A DNA stretch of 64,000 nucleotides from an uncultured Bacteroidales bacterium (GCA_900317955.1 ONIP01000003.1:62001-126000); one strand, 5' to 3'. Shown: positions 53,662 through 63,101, counted from the first letter of the stretch. Notes: a model not told the origin generated them from the letters alone. Program-made: numbers and translations.

Positions 53662-54804
53662 TTAATGTCTCCAATTGTACTCAACACCTAACTCGTTTAG
53701 GACAATGTAGGGAATGTTATCCGTAAAAAAATTGGGGGTTAATCTGGCCTTTACCAGTTCTTTTCCCAATGTGCTTGTAGGTGGGCAGGCGAAGGTTCCA
53801 TAAACACTGCTAAAGAATCGTCCGTTACGGTTCCTTACTAGCTGGTCGTCATTAAAATCAGCATCCAACCCATAGAACACCGTTCCAAGTCGGTCAAACT
53901 TGGAACATTCGGACATGTGGATGCAGTGATTGTCGAGCAACAAGGCGTATTCTTCATGTATTACTCCGACTGGTAAAACATAGGATGCTCCATGAAAATA
54001 GGCCCGAACTATGTCTCCCGTATAAATGTGGTCTCCTCGTTTGTCTTTAAACGGGGTACGCACTCCTGCGAAATGCACCCTGCGCACATAGCCTTTGTTT
54101 GGACACTCATCATGAAATTCATCATAGAGGATATAATCTGCATGCTGGTCTTTGTATTTCTCGTCCTTCGAACAAACGTAAAACTCCCATGGACTGTGGA
54201 AAAAGAAGCCAAAACCAAAACTAGTGTAGCCGAATTTTCCATCACCATCAACATAACGTATTTTTATATGTGGATACTTAGTATTTAGTGCTGCTCCTAT
54301 TTCGTATCTATACATACGGCTTAAGCGCACAAGTTCTTCTTCGTCAATTCCATAATTCAACGTAGGAGTTTCTTCTTCTTGTCTGCCCAATCTCATATCT
54401 ATATCGAAAAAAATGAGCCACCATTCAAGAGCAAATACTGCATTATTCACATCACGCAATTCATAGAATAGGGGTGCGACCTGTTGGTCTTTAAAACCAG
54501 CTACACCACATCCCAACCGCGTGATAAGGAATCTGTTCATTGGATGGTCTTTTACATATTCTATGAACTCTTGGACGTAAGGAACCATCTCTTCAACTGT
54601 TTCAAACATGGTTGGAATAGCATAGCATTGTCCTTGTGGGCCTACACCCTGTCCATAAGTTGCACCAAAATGGCGACAGGCATATCCTGCAGCACCACCA
54701 CGATGTTTGCCTTCCAAATTGCTGCCAAAGACAAATACCTCACAACGAGTCAATTCTCTAATGGGTTCTGCTGACAACTTTCTACCTCTATAGTTTGACA
54801 CCAT
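53662..54804 (-). CDS. macro-like phage-type domain fused to a YopX-like domain
   Basis: 380 residues. Residues about 20-135 (CEVFVFGSNLEGKHRGGAAG, GQGVGPQGQCYAIPT, RLGCGVAGFKD) match the A1S_2505-type phage proteins, related to macrodomains. Residues about 245-345 (FAGVRTPFKDKRGDHIYTGD, GVIHEEYALLLDN) have the layout of YopX phage proteins. A linker between them (about 150-240) is unrecognised. Both halves are phage- or mobile-element-type, so the gene is probably accessory. Ligand and role unknown. Confidence 0.72.
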   Translation of the reverse strand: MVSNYRGRKLSAEPIRELTRCEVFVFGSNLEGKHRGGAAGYACRHFGATYGQGVGPQGQCYAIPTMFETVEEMVPYVQEFIEYVKDHPMNRFLITRLGCGVAGFKDQQVAPLFYELRDVNNAVFALEWWLIFFDIDMRLGRQEEETPTLNYGIDEEELVRLSRMYRYEIGAALNTKYPHIKIRYVDGDGKFGYTSFGFGFFFHSPWEFYVCSKDEKYKDQHADYILYDEFHDECPNKGYVRRVHFAGVRTPFKDKRGDHIYTGDIVRAYFHGASYVLPVGVIHEEYALLLDNHCIHMSECSKFDRLGTVFYGLDADFNDDQLVRNRNGRFFSSVYGTFACPPTSTLGKELVKARLTPNFFTDNIPYIVLNELGVEYNWRH

Positions 54805-54813
54805 AATTGAATG

Positions 54814-55062
54814 CTATTTAAAGTTATCATACCTTTCTTTAGAGACCGGAAATCTCATCATCACCGCTTCCCACCAGCATCCTATACCGACATCCTCTTT
54901 CCAGTCGTATGGCTCTTCATCCCCTCTGCCTATAGTTTTTCGCCAAACATGCCATCCGTATGGCTTCGTTGGAACAGAACGGTAGATGTAGTTGCCACAT
55001 TCTGGCACCAAATACATCTCTTCTGTAAAGAGCTTCTCAAAAAATAATTCAGCTTCCATCAT
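54814..55062 (-). CDS. small protein of unknown function
   Basis: 82 residues from MMEAELFFEKLF; acidic/aromatic (EECGNYIYRSVPTKPYGWHV-like region, then GIGCWWEAVMMRFPVSKERY). 9 nt before the macro-like gene, so first in the operon. A longer in-frame start at 55092 would overlap the -7 box and is less likely. Family not recognised. Confidence 0.6.
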   Translation of the reverse strand: MMEAELFFEKLFTEEMYLVPECGNYIYRSVPTKPYGWHVWRKTIGRGDEEPYDWKEDVGIGCWWEAVMMRFPVSKERYDNFK

Positions 55063-55089
55063 TAATACCTTTATTGTTACTTTCGAATG

Positions 55090-55097
55090 CAAAGATA
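55090..55097 (-). promoter_or_regulatory. -7 box of the small-protein/macro/GIY-YIG operon
   Basis: Reads TATCTTTG on the minus strand, 27 nt upstream of the ATG at 55062, and just after the RNA's T-run in the same direction. Confidence 0.52.
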
Positions 55098-55142
55098 CAT
55101 CATAGGTATGCCAAAATGTGACATAGGGTTTATTTTTTGTAC

Positions 55143-55367
55143 AAAAAAAGCCGTGAACTTTTTTTGTTCATGGCTGAGGTTCTCGACTACCTATCATTAC
55201 GAACAAGAAAGCTCACGGTGCTCGTGAGCGTTTCTCCTTTCTTGTGTAATGATAGTTGAAATTGTCGAGATTTCAGCCATACAAAAGAAAAGCGAATACG
55301 CTTCAATATGTCTTTATTTTTCTATTATTCTCTTTAACTTATGCCATATCTTACTATTTTTGTTTGA
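55143..55367 (-). ncRNA. structured RNA, copy 2 (about 225 nt)
   Basis: Read on the minus strand. The -7 box TATATTTG (55380-55373) is 76 nt before the conserved GAAGCG (55304-55299). The stem is 55273-55280 with 55170-55177, 55264-55270 with 55181-55187, 55246-55255 with 55191-55200, 55237-55241 with 55207-55211 and 55223-55228 with 55212-55217; bulge GAGAAACG (55236-55229). At the end a hairpin (GCCATGAAC with GTTCACGGC, one A-C mismatch) and TTTTTTT make a terminator. The core is identical to copy 1 over 17 nt; the helices keep their pairing with different bases. Confidence 0.72.
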
Positions 55368-55372
55368 CAGTG

Positions 55373-55380
55373 CAAATATA
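55373..55380 (-). promoter_or_regulatory. -7 box of structured RNA copy 2
   Basis: Reads TATATTTG on the minus strand. About 20 nt further up is TTCG, one mismatch from TTTG. Confidence 0.55.
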
Positions 55381-55510
55381 CGAATATTTTCGGATATAAC
55401 CGAAAAAGTCGCATTATTACTCCCGTTTATCGGAGTATAACCCGACAAACCGTGCAGGAATCGATAGGGCAACATCACTCTTTATTATTGATGATTTTTG
55501 ACATTTGTTC

Positions 55511-55540
55511 TTTGTATGTTAAAAATCTGTCGTATCTTTG
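55511..55540 (+). promoter_or_regulatory. promoter of the outer-membrane barrel gene
   Basis: TTTG (55511-55514) and TATCTTTG (55533-55540) with an 18-nt spacer. Transcription would begin near 55547, giving a 190-nt leader. Confidence 0.68.
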
Positions 55541-55736
55541 CATTTTCTAAGTATCACGCAGAATGCTCTTAACTATTAATAATGAACTATCTAACCCCAT
55601 CGCCTTTTTTGGCGACGCGGGGGATGTGCCGATGCTTCAAAACGAATCGGTGACATTCCATGAGGCTCTCCGCGCCCCGTGAGCGACTTTTTCTTTGCAA
55701 AGTCACCATCTGTTTCATTATTAATAAAACCAATCT

Positions 55737-58160
55737 ATGCTGAAAAAAATCATCATGGCGATGCTCGTAATGGGCATAGCCAGTGCCGCGATGGCACAAA
55801 ACCATTATATGCTGACCGGACAGCTATCCGACAGCAAAGGACAGCCCCTGCCCTATACAAACTGTGTGCTACTCAACGCCGCCGACAGCTCTTTTGCATG
55901 CGGCACCACGAGCGACCTCGACGGTGCGTTCTCACTCGCCAACATCAAGCAAGGACACTACCTATTGAGGGTAAGCGCCATCGGATACGACACCCACTGG
56001 CAGACCATCGAAATGGACAAAGATACCAGCCTCGGGACCATCATAGTGGAAAGCAATGCCACAATACTAAACGAAATCAAAGTCACCGCCTCACGACCGC
56101 TCTACTCCGCCAACGGTGAGAAGGTGTTCTACAACGTGAGCGACGACCCCAGTGTGCAAAGCGGCAACGCCACCGACGCTCTGCAAAATGCCCCGGGCGT
56201 GGAAGTCGATGCCGAGGGCAATATCAAATACCGCGGCGGAGCCGAAGTGACCATTTGGATTAACAACAAGCCATCACACCTCAAAGCCGAAGGCCTGAAA
56301 CAATACCTCAAATCACTCCCAGCAGGCACACTCAAACGTATCGAAGTGATAGCGCACCCCTCGGCCAAATACCACTCAAAGAACTGCGTAATCAACATCA
56401 TCACCACCGCCAAAGTGAAGCACAACGAACTGCTCTGTCTCGGCCTCAACGCCAACAGCAAACCCCAAGCCAGCCCTTGGGCAGATTATGTGTGGACCAA
56501 TGAGAAAGTACGCTTCAACCTCTTCCTCAGTGGCGATTACGACAACTATCAAGTCACATCCAGCAACCACTCAAGTCTGCTGGCTCCCGACAGTACCATC
56601 TCCACAACCCTTCGCAGCCGAGGCAACAGCCGCAACCGCTCCATCAACGGCAACTTCGGAATAGACCTCGACTACCACATCGACTCCAACACCATGGTCA
56701 ATCTCTGGCTCTGGGCTACCGCCCTCCACGACAGCAGCCACCTCGACTCCCGTACCGAACGCACCGAACTAATCCACAACCCTGGACGCTATTTCTATAA
56801 CGAAACTGTAAAAAACAGCAACACCATGGGAGACCTCAGCTTCGGCGTGATGCTGGAGAAAAAACTCGACACCCTCGGAGGCATGCTCTTTTTCGACTAC
56901 ACCGGCACCCTGACCAACACCCGCGCCTACAAAGCTGACGACCGCACCCACGACAGCCTCACCACTCTCGACTTCCTGAGCCTCAACCGAAGCAACAACC
57001 CCACCCAATGGCACGGCATCATGGCCGATATAGCCTTGCCTTACAGCCGTCACGGCGAAGTGGACTTTGGCATCATGGCCTCTCTCTCGCCCGAAAGCAA
57101 AACGGTGAAAGAAAACCTATCCACTGCCGAAGTCATTAACATGGTGGACTCCCTGCGCAGTTACACAATGACAAACAGCACCTACGAACTTTCCATCTAT
57201 GCCGGAGCCGAACACCGTTTTGGACGACTCACCCTCGGGGCTTCGCTAAGCAGCGACAACACTTGGTACAACCTCACCTACCCCGGAGCCGACAGTGCGA
57301 ACGTCAACAAGAGCTACCACACCTTCAGTCCCACCGTTCATGCCAGCTACAGCACCGAATCCATGCACAACTTCACCCTCAGCTACACCCACTACGTCAC
57401 CCCACCTACCGCCACCCAACTCACACGCTTCACCATCTACGGCTACGACAGCTACAGCACCGGCAACCCCAATTTGAGCAATGGCTATGCCAACAACCTA
57501 GAACTCGGCTGGGAACGCTATTTCGACCACCTCGGCTCCATAGGCCTCACCGCTTGGTTCAACGCCAACAGCGACCACACAGGCACCCTCACCGACGTAG
57601 CCTACTGCGACCGCTTCGGCCGCATCGTCGCCTTCTCACAGCCTTTCAATATTGGCACCACCCGCAACACCGGGATTGGGCTCAACACCACCCTGCGCCC
57701 GACCGACTTCATGAACATCCGTTTCTACGCCAATCTCTACGACGACTACTACCGTGTGCAGTATCGCCCTGGCCACTGGCAGGAAAGCGAGATGCTCTGC
57801 TACTCGCTCCGGCTCAACTTTTGGACAAAACTATGGGACAAACTGCAACTCTTCGCCAACGCCACCTACCGCAGCCGCACACAAACTCTCCTCGCCACCG
57901 TCGACCCCTACCTCTCCTTCGACTGCGGTGCAAGCACCGACCTCCTTGACCACCGACTCTCCCTCTTCCTCAACGTGGCAGACCTCTTCGGCACCGTCCG
58001 CACAGGCGGCGAAAGCATCAACCCATATAATCCCTCCACAAGCGAAAGCACTCTCACCAGCCGCTACATCAGCTTTGGGCTCACCTGGCGCATAGGGCGC
58101 ACCGAAATGGAAGGCCAGCAAACCCACGGCAAGAAACCCTCCCGAAAAAAAGGACGCTAA
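55737..58160 (+). CDS. outer membrane beta-barrel protein, TonB-receptor-like with carboxypeptidase-regulatory domain
   Basis: 807 residues. Signal peptide (MLVMGIASAAMAQ), a carboxypeptidase-regulatory-like domain (about 25-105; GQLSDSKGQPLPYTNCVLLN), a plug-like region (about 125-215; ATDALQNAPGVEVDAEGNIK) and a large barrel of the OMP_b-brl_3 type to the C-terminus. This is the layout of one class of SusC/TonB-dependent-like proteins in Bacteroidetes, but no SusD partner is adjacent. The substrate is unknown. A basic tail (GKKPSRKKGR) after the barrel is unusual for a TonB receptor. Confidence 0.85.
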   Translation: MLKKIIMAMLVMGIASAAMAQNHYMLTGQLSDSKGQPLPYTNCVLLNAADSSFACGTTSDLDGAFSLANIKQGHYLLRVSAIGYDTHWQTIEMDKDTSLGTIIVESNATILNEIKVTASRPLYSANGEKVFYNVSDDPSVQSGNATDALQNAPGVEVDAEGNIKYRGGAEVTIWINNKPSHLKAEGLKQYLKSLPAGTLKRIEVIAHPSAKYHSKNCVINIITTAKVKHNELLCLGLNANSKPQASPWADYVWTNEKVRFNLFLSGDYDNYQVTSSNHSSLLAPDSTISTTLRSRGNSRNRSINGNFGIDLDYHIDSNTMVNLWLWATALHDSSHLDSRTERTELIHNPGRYFYNETVKNSNTMGDLSFGVMLEKKLDTLGGMLFFDYTGTLTNTRAYKADDRTHDSLTTLDFLSLNRSNNPTQWHGIMADIALPYSRHGEVDFGIMASLSPESKTVKENLSTAEVINMVDSLRSYTMTNSTYELSIYAGAEHRFGRLTLGASLSSDNTWYNLTYPGADSANVNKSYHTFSPTVHASYSTESMHNFTLSYTHYVTPPTATQLTRFTIYGYDSYSTGNPNLSNGYANNLELGWERYFDHLGSIGLTAWFNANSDHTGTLTDVAYCDRFGRIVAFSQPFNIGTTRNTGIGLNTTLRPTDFMNIRFYANLYDDYYRVQYRPGHWQESEMLCYSLRLNFWTKLWDKLQLFANATYRSRTQTLLATVDPYLSFDCGASTDLLDHRLSLFLNVADLFGTVRTGGESINPYNPSTSESTLTSRYISFGLTWRIGRTEMEGQQTHGKKPSRKKGR

Positions 58161-58608
58161 CCCAAATATCAGTAAACTCCAACAATACAAACACTGCCCA
58201 TACAAACCTCTTACCGACAAGACATTGTTGCGATACAACGAAGCAATCTGCTACAGTGCTACAGTTGCTACAGTTAGTTTTGCAGTTATCAAAATTCCAA
58301 CAATAATGTATTTAACAATAGATATATAGCTATAGCTTCATGCAAAAATGGACACCCAAACTCTAACTGTAGCACTGTAGCGCTTTTTTCCCATTGCAAA
58401 AAAACAAAGAATAACAACCTATCATATATTTTTCTTTTATTATTTGAAAATCAGTTGTATATTTGCAGGATGAAAGGTTTGGCAAATATGATTGTGGATT
58501 CGTTGATATTCAAGTGTTTATTTTACATTTATTTTAGGTTTTGTCTACCTTTTGTTTAGGTTTTATTTAGGTTAGATAGACAAAATATAATCAAATAATA
58601 GAAAAAAG
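58161..58608. other. intergenic region with inverted repeats and iterated boxes
   Basis: Contains a split inverted repeat (58250-58276 with 58363-58383) followed by TTTTTT at 58384-58389, which may terminate the barrel transcript despite its long loop. Further on is the promoter at 58458-58465, a 29-codon frame from about 58470 and three TTTAGG-type repeats just before the next gene (58535-58575). Confidence 0.5.
58458..58465 (+). promoter_or_regulatory. -7 box upstream of the 58609 gene
   Basis: TATATTTG with no good TTTG at -33. The transcript would have a leader of about 140 nt containing the TTTAGG-type repeats. Confidence 0.5.
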
Positions 58609-59490
58609 ATGGCAGAAAGTAAGGCTAATATATTAGGGTTCATTGGACGCATACAGGGTAAGGGAGTAACATTCTACAGGCGCGGGGGGAAGACGTATGC
58701 ACGCATCAGCACACGAAAGGCGCCTAATAGGCAGTCAGTGAAACAGTTTATCAACCGCGAGAGGATGCGACACTCCATCGCCTTGTGGCATTGTTTTTAT
58801 TCCTCCGACAAACCGTTGATGGAGACTTCTGGCAGCCTGACGGCCTACAACGCCTTCCTGCGGGCGAACTCGGCTTTGCCGACAGTTTACTTTACTAAGC
58901 AGCAGGCGCGACAGGGGGCGTCGTTGCTGATGCCGGGGTTGGTGGTTTCGGAGGGACGGTTGCCTGCGGTGGAGTATGACTTTGCGGTACTGGAAAGCGG
59001 CGAGCGGGTAGTGCTGACCAACCTGCTGACTGGTATCGACGAGTCGGAGACGCAGGAGCTGACTATCGGCTGCAACGATGATTTGCGCCAACTGCTATCC
59101 AGCAGCAGCAACCCGCAGCTAATGCCCGGCGACATAGTGCGCTTCTACCGCTTTGAGCAACGGATGCAGGACGACTGCCCAACGGTAAAGATAACATGCT
59201 GCGAGTTGGCGTTGGACAACGACCCGCGACAGAACCCCGCATTGAGGAACTGGCGGTTCCTCTCGCACGAGGGACGGCTGGCGATAGGCAGTGCCGACGA
59301 CGAGAACACCGGCTGGGCAGTGGTGCTGTTCGGAGAGAAGGAGCAGAGTGCGTCAACGCAGAGGGTCGTCTCCACATGCCGTATATTTGAACAATACACC
59401 ACCGACGAGGCGTTGGCAAATGCCGCCGAGAGCTACGGCAACATAGAGAAACCCGGGCTGCTGACCCCGGACAACCAAGAGCGCAGATAG
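58609..59490 (+). CDS. unrecognised protein
   Basis: 293 residues, no signal peptide. The N-terminal MAESKANILGFIGRIQGKGV, then RRGGKTYARISTRKAPNRQS, is basic and could bind DNA or act as a small structural domain; a DUF6266-like opening comes to mind but the match is loose. The rest is unremarkable, with VEYDFAVLESGERVVLTNLL and a Gly-rich end. It stands alone between intergenic regions and is richer in G/C than its neighbour at 59.6 kb. Confidence 0.55.
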   Translation: MAESKANILGFIGRIQGKGVTFYRRGGKTYARISTRKAPNRQSVKQFINRERMRHSIALWHCFYSSDKPLMETSGSLTAYNAFLRANSALPTVYFTKQQARQGASLLMPGLVVSEGRLPAVEYDFAVLESGERVVLTNLLTGIDESETQELTIGCNDDLRQLLSSSSNPQLMPGDIVRFYRFEQRMQDDCPTVKITCCELALDNDPRQNPALRNWRFLSHEGRLAIGSADDENTGWAVVLFGEKEQSASTQRVVSTCRIFEQYTTDEALANAAESYGNIEKPGLLTPDNQERR

Positions 59491-59639
59491 GAAATAGTAT
59501 GTGACAAAGAGGAATTTACCAGACTATATTATGTGGGCAAAGTATCGCCTTTAGAGTATGTCTGACTCAATATCTTTGTTGGTTACACATTGCAAAATAC
59601 CACTTGATCAAAAATGCGAAACTCCATAATAAAGAAGAT

Positions 59640-61190
59640 CTACTCATCTGTTTCCCTCGCAACCATGTTCTCTCTCAATTTGTCAATCATTAATGTGGCG
59701 CGATGTGGTATAACTTTTCGGCAAATAGAAAAATATTTGTTCATTAATACATTGAATACTGAAGGTTTGGTATAGTTGAAGTTAACTGCAACTTCTCCCA
59801 TAACTGGCTCAGGAGTGTAGTAATCAAAGAAGTCGTCCATTAACAAATCATGCATAAGCTGTTCAAAACCTCCATGTTCAATGTATTTTTTCTTGAAGTA
59901 TTCGTTCTTCCTAGGCTTGTATTTGTAGTCCTCCAGAGTTTGCTTAAGGTTGATGAGTGACTGATCGAAGTATATACCATGGGTATAGTTTATCAGGTTT
60001 GAGGGATCATACCAGATATTGCCTACACTGAAGAAAAGTGCACTGTGCGGATCGTCAGACAAATTATGGTCAAATATTTTTTTTATGCTCAATAGATTGT
60101 CACCCATGATAAAGTCACATTCGGTTGAGAAACGACCTTTGCTGTCGAACATCTCACGCCCATAAACATCATGGAATGCCATCACACATATGGCGCGTGA
60201 AATATTTAGATATCGGACGTGGTTCGAAGCCAACTGAGGATTGTCATAGTGTGGGTCACCAATCATACTCCGAAGGTCAAAGGTCTTTAATCGATCTATA
60301 TCACCATCGAGATGCTCATCAATGAATTCGCATAGCAACTTCCAGTGCTCGAACACGGGGTCAGCAATACGTCTCTGCTCTTTCCAATAGAGAATTCTTC
60401 TCTGCTCGAACTCGGAAGGTTCAGTTAGAGAGCGTTTTCTATACTCGCATCTACCGGCAAGGTTGCGGTCGCGAAACGAGCGTGCAAAGAGCTTCCCGCA
60501 ACCATTTCCCTCCGGGTCAATCCCTTTTGAATATATGCAACCCTCGCAAATTGTTCCTTTTACGCCAATCCATAAGTTAGGCAGCGTTACATCGATCTCT
60601 ATCCCGATATGTTCCCCATAGAACACCCGAACATATCCGATATACCCTTTGCGTTTAATCCATAGGATATCATCGTAGCCAGCCATCCAATGGATGTCAT
60701 CGTACTCCACATTCAGAAGCACTTCACCATTGATATGCACCAATCCTTTGGGATAACGGGTTGGGGTCGTCTTAGTCTTAGGGATAGTGTTGCTAACTAT
60801 GACATAGCCGTTGCGATAGCTGTTTTTGAAGATAGTATGGTAATTCTCACAAAAAACAAGTGTGCCGTCGTTCCACATCAAATTCTTTCTACGGGAAGGC
60901 GTGACATCGACGAGATAAAGATTGCGTCCAGCAAAGGGCTCAATGTACCAGTATTTGAACTCGGTGACTTTTTCTCCTTGTTTGTTGAGGAGGCCCCAAC
61001 CGCCCTCGTTAGTCTTATGGTCTAATCGAAACCCAATGGCTACCCCGTCGACAAACTCCTTGATGGTACGGTATCCTAACGAAGGACTGATAACGACATT
61101 CCCTTCGTTGTCCATCAGACCTTCATAGAGACCATCCATAAAGGCGATGTAGCCGTCTGACCGGGTGCAAGTGATTTTTGGGTTTGGCAT
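59640..61190 (-). CDS. WG-repeat-like protein with a cysteine cluster
   Basis: 516 residues, no signal peptide. The N-terminal part resembles WG repeats (GYIAFMDGLYEGLMDNEGNV; EGGWGLLNKQGEKVTEFKYW). A Cys-rich segment follows (GTICEGCIYSKGIDPEGNGC, then LAGRCEYRKR) that may bind zinc. The C-terminal ~250 residues are unrecognised. Intracellular; possibly part of the accessory block with the DUF262 gene, from which it is separated by 99 nt on the same strand. Confidence 0.62.
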   Translation of the reverse strand: MPNPKITCTRSDGYIAFMDGLYEGLMDNEGNVVISPSLGYRTIKEFVDGVAIGFRLDHKTNEGGWGLLNKQGEKVTEFKYWYIEPFAGRNLYLVDVTPSRRKNLMWNDGTLVFCENYHTIFKNSYRNGYVIVSNTIPKTKTTPTRYPKGLVHINGEVLLNVEYDDIHWMAGYDDILWIKRKGYIGYVRVFYGEHIGIEIDVTLPNLWIGVKGTICEGCIYSKGIDPEGNGCGKLFARSFRDRNLAGRCEYRKRSLTEPSEFEQRRILYWKEQRRIADPVFEHWKLLCEFIDEHLDGDIDRLKTFDLRSMIGDPHYDNPQLASNHVRYLNISRAICVMAFHDVYGREMFDSKGRFSTECDFIMGDNLLSIKKIFDHNLSDDPHSALFFSVGNIWYDPSNLINYTHGIYFDQSLINLKQTLEDYKYKPRKNEYFKKKYIEHGGFEQLMHDLLMDDFFDYYTPEPVMGEVAVNFNYTKPSVFNVLMNKYFSICRKVIPHRATLMIDKLRENMVARETDE

Positions 61191-61289
61191 CTTTGTATCG
61201 TTTGTCCGGATTCTTTTATCCTAAATCGGTCATTAGGCCGACTCGGCAAATAACTGAATATACCTCTGACTTTCTAAAATATTAACGTA

Positions 61290-63101
61290 TTACAACGAAT
61301 AGTAATATTCTTTTATTTTCTCCGCCATTAACGAACGTCTGATCTGAAGAAATTCATTGTAGCTATCGGCATTCATAGAAACTATTGATTCTGGAATACA
61401 ATTTGATTTCAAATTATTGTTTAATGTTTTTGTATCAGATATATTTCCATATACAGCTATTCCATCAGCGCATCCATTTGCCGCCTTTTGAAAATAAATA
61501 TTCGGAGCATCATCGGATATAAGTTTATTCACCATAGTGTCAAGGTAGGTGAAATTTGCAATCTGATTATAACGGTTTTTTTCTGTTATATCATTACGTA
61601 TAAGATATTTTCTTGGGAAAATATGATGGACATCCCCAACTACTCCAATCAGATCGCTAATCTTGGTTCCCTTGCAGAACAAGGAATCATCGGCAAAAAA
61701 TATTTGTGCCGCGAAGAACACATTTAGGAATGGACTGCTGACAGAGGCTGATTCCAATCTTTGCGGTAATTGGGTCTCCCAGAATGTTTCTGAGAGTTCC
61801 GCTTGCTCAATTTCATTGTAGTATGAAAGGAATCCCCGCTCCCTGATACGTTTTATATCATAGTCCATTACACTTTCGGGTGATGTAATGTATCGGCTTG
61901 TCAATGTGGATAAAATATACCATCTTTGCACATAATGCTTGATTTTTCCTTTATCAATATTGGAGTCACTATGAAGCAGTAAATAGAGGGTGTATGCAAA
62001 GTCAAGCGTCATCTGTGAATTGATTAGTTTTTCACATATAAAGCCTGCTGATTTTATAGCAAGTATAAAGTTAGTATAATTATTTTGATTCATATATTCC
62101 AACACACTCTCGGACATACGGACAAACGTTTCTTCCGATATCATTTCTTCATTTTCACGAGTCTCGAAGTTACGCCCTTCAAGCAATGCCACAAGGTCTT
62201 TCATTTTGGCACGGCCAAATCTATACATAAATGATACCCTAAGTATATCATTGAAATCTGGGTCGTAAATAGATTCCTTGTCATTCCTCAGCCAACTCAT
62301 TTTATCGAAGAATGGGGTTTGCTTGAAATCTTCGTCCTTTGTCATCTCATTATACCACTCTGGTGCAACCGCCAAATGAGAGAAATACTCGACTGCTTTA
62401 CGCAAAGTATTTCCTCCGTACTTTTCGTTGGCAGCCATACGAGACATAGCAAAATCGGCTTGATTAAGTTTAGTTCCTTGACTATTAATACGGATAAATA
62501 TTTCTGTCACCTCGTCAATGGATATTTCATTATTCAATGTAATAATACCTATCTGACGGTTCTTTATCTCAACAAGGCGCATGATAATTTTGTTCAAATC
62601 TCTCGGCAACACTTCTTTGTTAACTGAGCAGTATTTTTGAACAAATTCAAAGCTATCAAAATCAGGCCGGAATACTTCAGCAATATCCGCAATCCATCTT
62701 TTGTCTTTTATTACTGCAGGAGTTTGAACCTTGAATTTTTCTTCATCGTCATCCGATGCTAACGGATTAAAAGATATTTTGATTCGATGCTTCTTAAAAT
62801 TAGCATCCATAATGTCAGTTCCTACTATTGATGTCATCAAAGCCGTAACACGTTGTTGTCCATCAATCATTATCTTCTTGCCAGTAGAGATAGTCCCATC
62901 TTTTAGCTTCATAGTAGGACTTTGCGACATAATAAGATAACCTGTTGGATAGCCCATATACAAAGAATCAATAAGGTCTCTGACCTGCACAGGTTTCCAT
63001 ACAAAAGGTCTCTGTATTTCTGGAATTGCTATTTGTCCTGATTTGATAAACCCTATAACCTGTTCCAAGGAATGTTGCTGAACATTATATTTTTCTGCCA
63101 T
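61290..63101 (-). CDS. DUF262 (GmrSD-like) protein with C-terminal HNH-type nuclease
   Basis: 603 residues. The N-terminal DUF262 domain has IPEIQRPFVWKP, LIDSLYMGYPTGYLI and the catalytic-type DGQQRVTALM of ParB/Srx-like nucleotide-hydrolysing folds. A helical middle is followed by an HNH-type motif near residue 510 (GDVHHIFPRKYLI, then NQIANFTYLD). This is the composition of GmrSD/BrxU-like type IV restriction enzymes that cut modified phage DNA. Likely a defence gene; whether it acts alone cannot be told. The upstream region shows no promoter box. Confidence 0.85.
   Translation of the reverse strand: MAEKYNVQQHSLEQVIGFIKSGQIAIPEIQRPFVWKPVQVRDLIDSLYMGYPTGYLIMSQSPTMKLKDGTISTGKKIMIDGQQRVTALMTSIVGTDIMDANFKKHRIKISFNPLASDDDEEKFKVQTPAVIKDKRWIADIAEVFRPDFDSFEFVQKYCSVNKEVLPRDLNKIIMRLVEIKNRQIGIITLNNEISIDEVTEIFIRINSQGTKLNQADFAMSRMAANEKYGGNTLRKAVEYFSHLAVAPEWYNEMTKDEDFKQTPFFDKMSWLRNDKESIYDPDFNDILRVSFMYRFGRAKMKDLVALLEGRNFETRENEEMISEETFVRMSESVLEYMNQNNYTNFILAIKSAGFICEKLINSQMTLDFAYTLYLLLHSDSNIDKGKIKHYVQRWYILSTLTSRYITSPESVMDYDIKRIRERGFLSYYNEIEQAELSETFWETQLPQRLESASVSSPFLNVFFAAQIFFADDSLFCKGTKISDLIGVVGDVHHIFPRKYLIRNDITEKNRYNQIANFTYLDTMVNKLISDDAPNIYFQKAANGCADGIAVYGNISDTKTLNNNLKSNCIPESIVSMNADSYNEFLQIRRSLMAEKIKEYYYSL

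Larger units (their letters stand above)
55063..55736. other. intergenic region carrying the second structured RNA and a barrel leader
   Basis: From left to right: a promoter for the minus-strand operon (55090-55097), the structured RNA copy 2 (55143-55367, minus), its promoter (55373-55380), the plus-strand promoter at 55511-55540 and a hairpin-rich leader (about 55547-55736) before the outer-membrane barrel gene. No protein gene was found in it. Confidence 0.75.
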
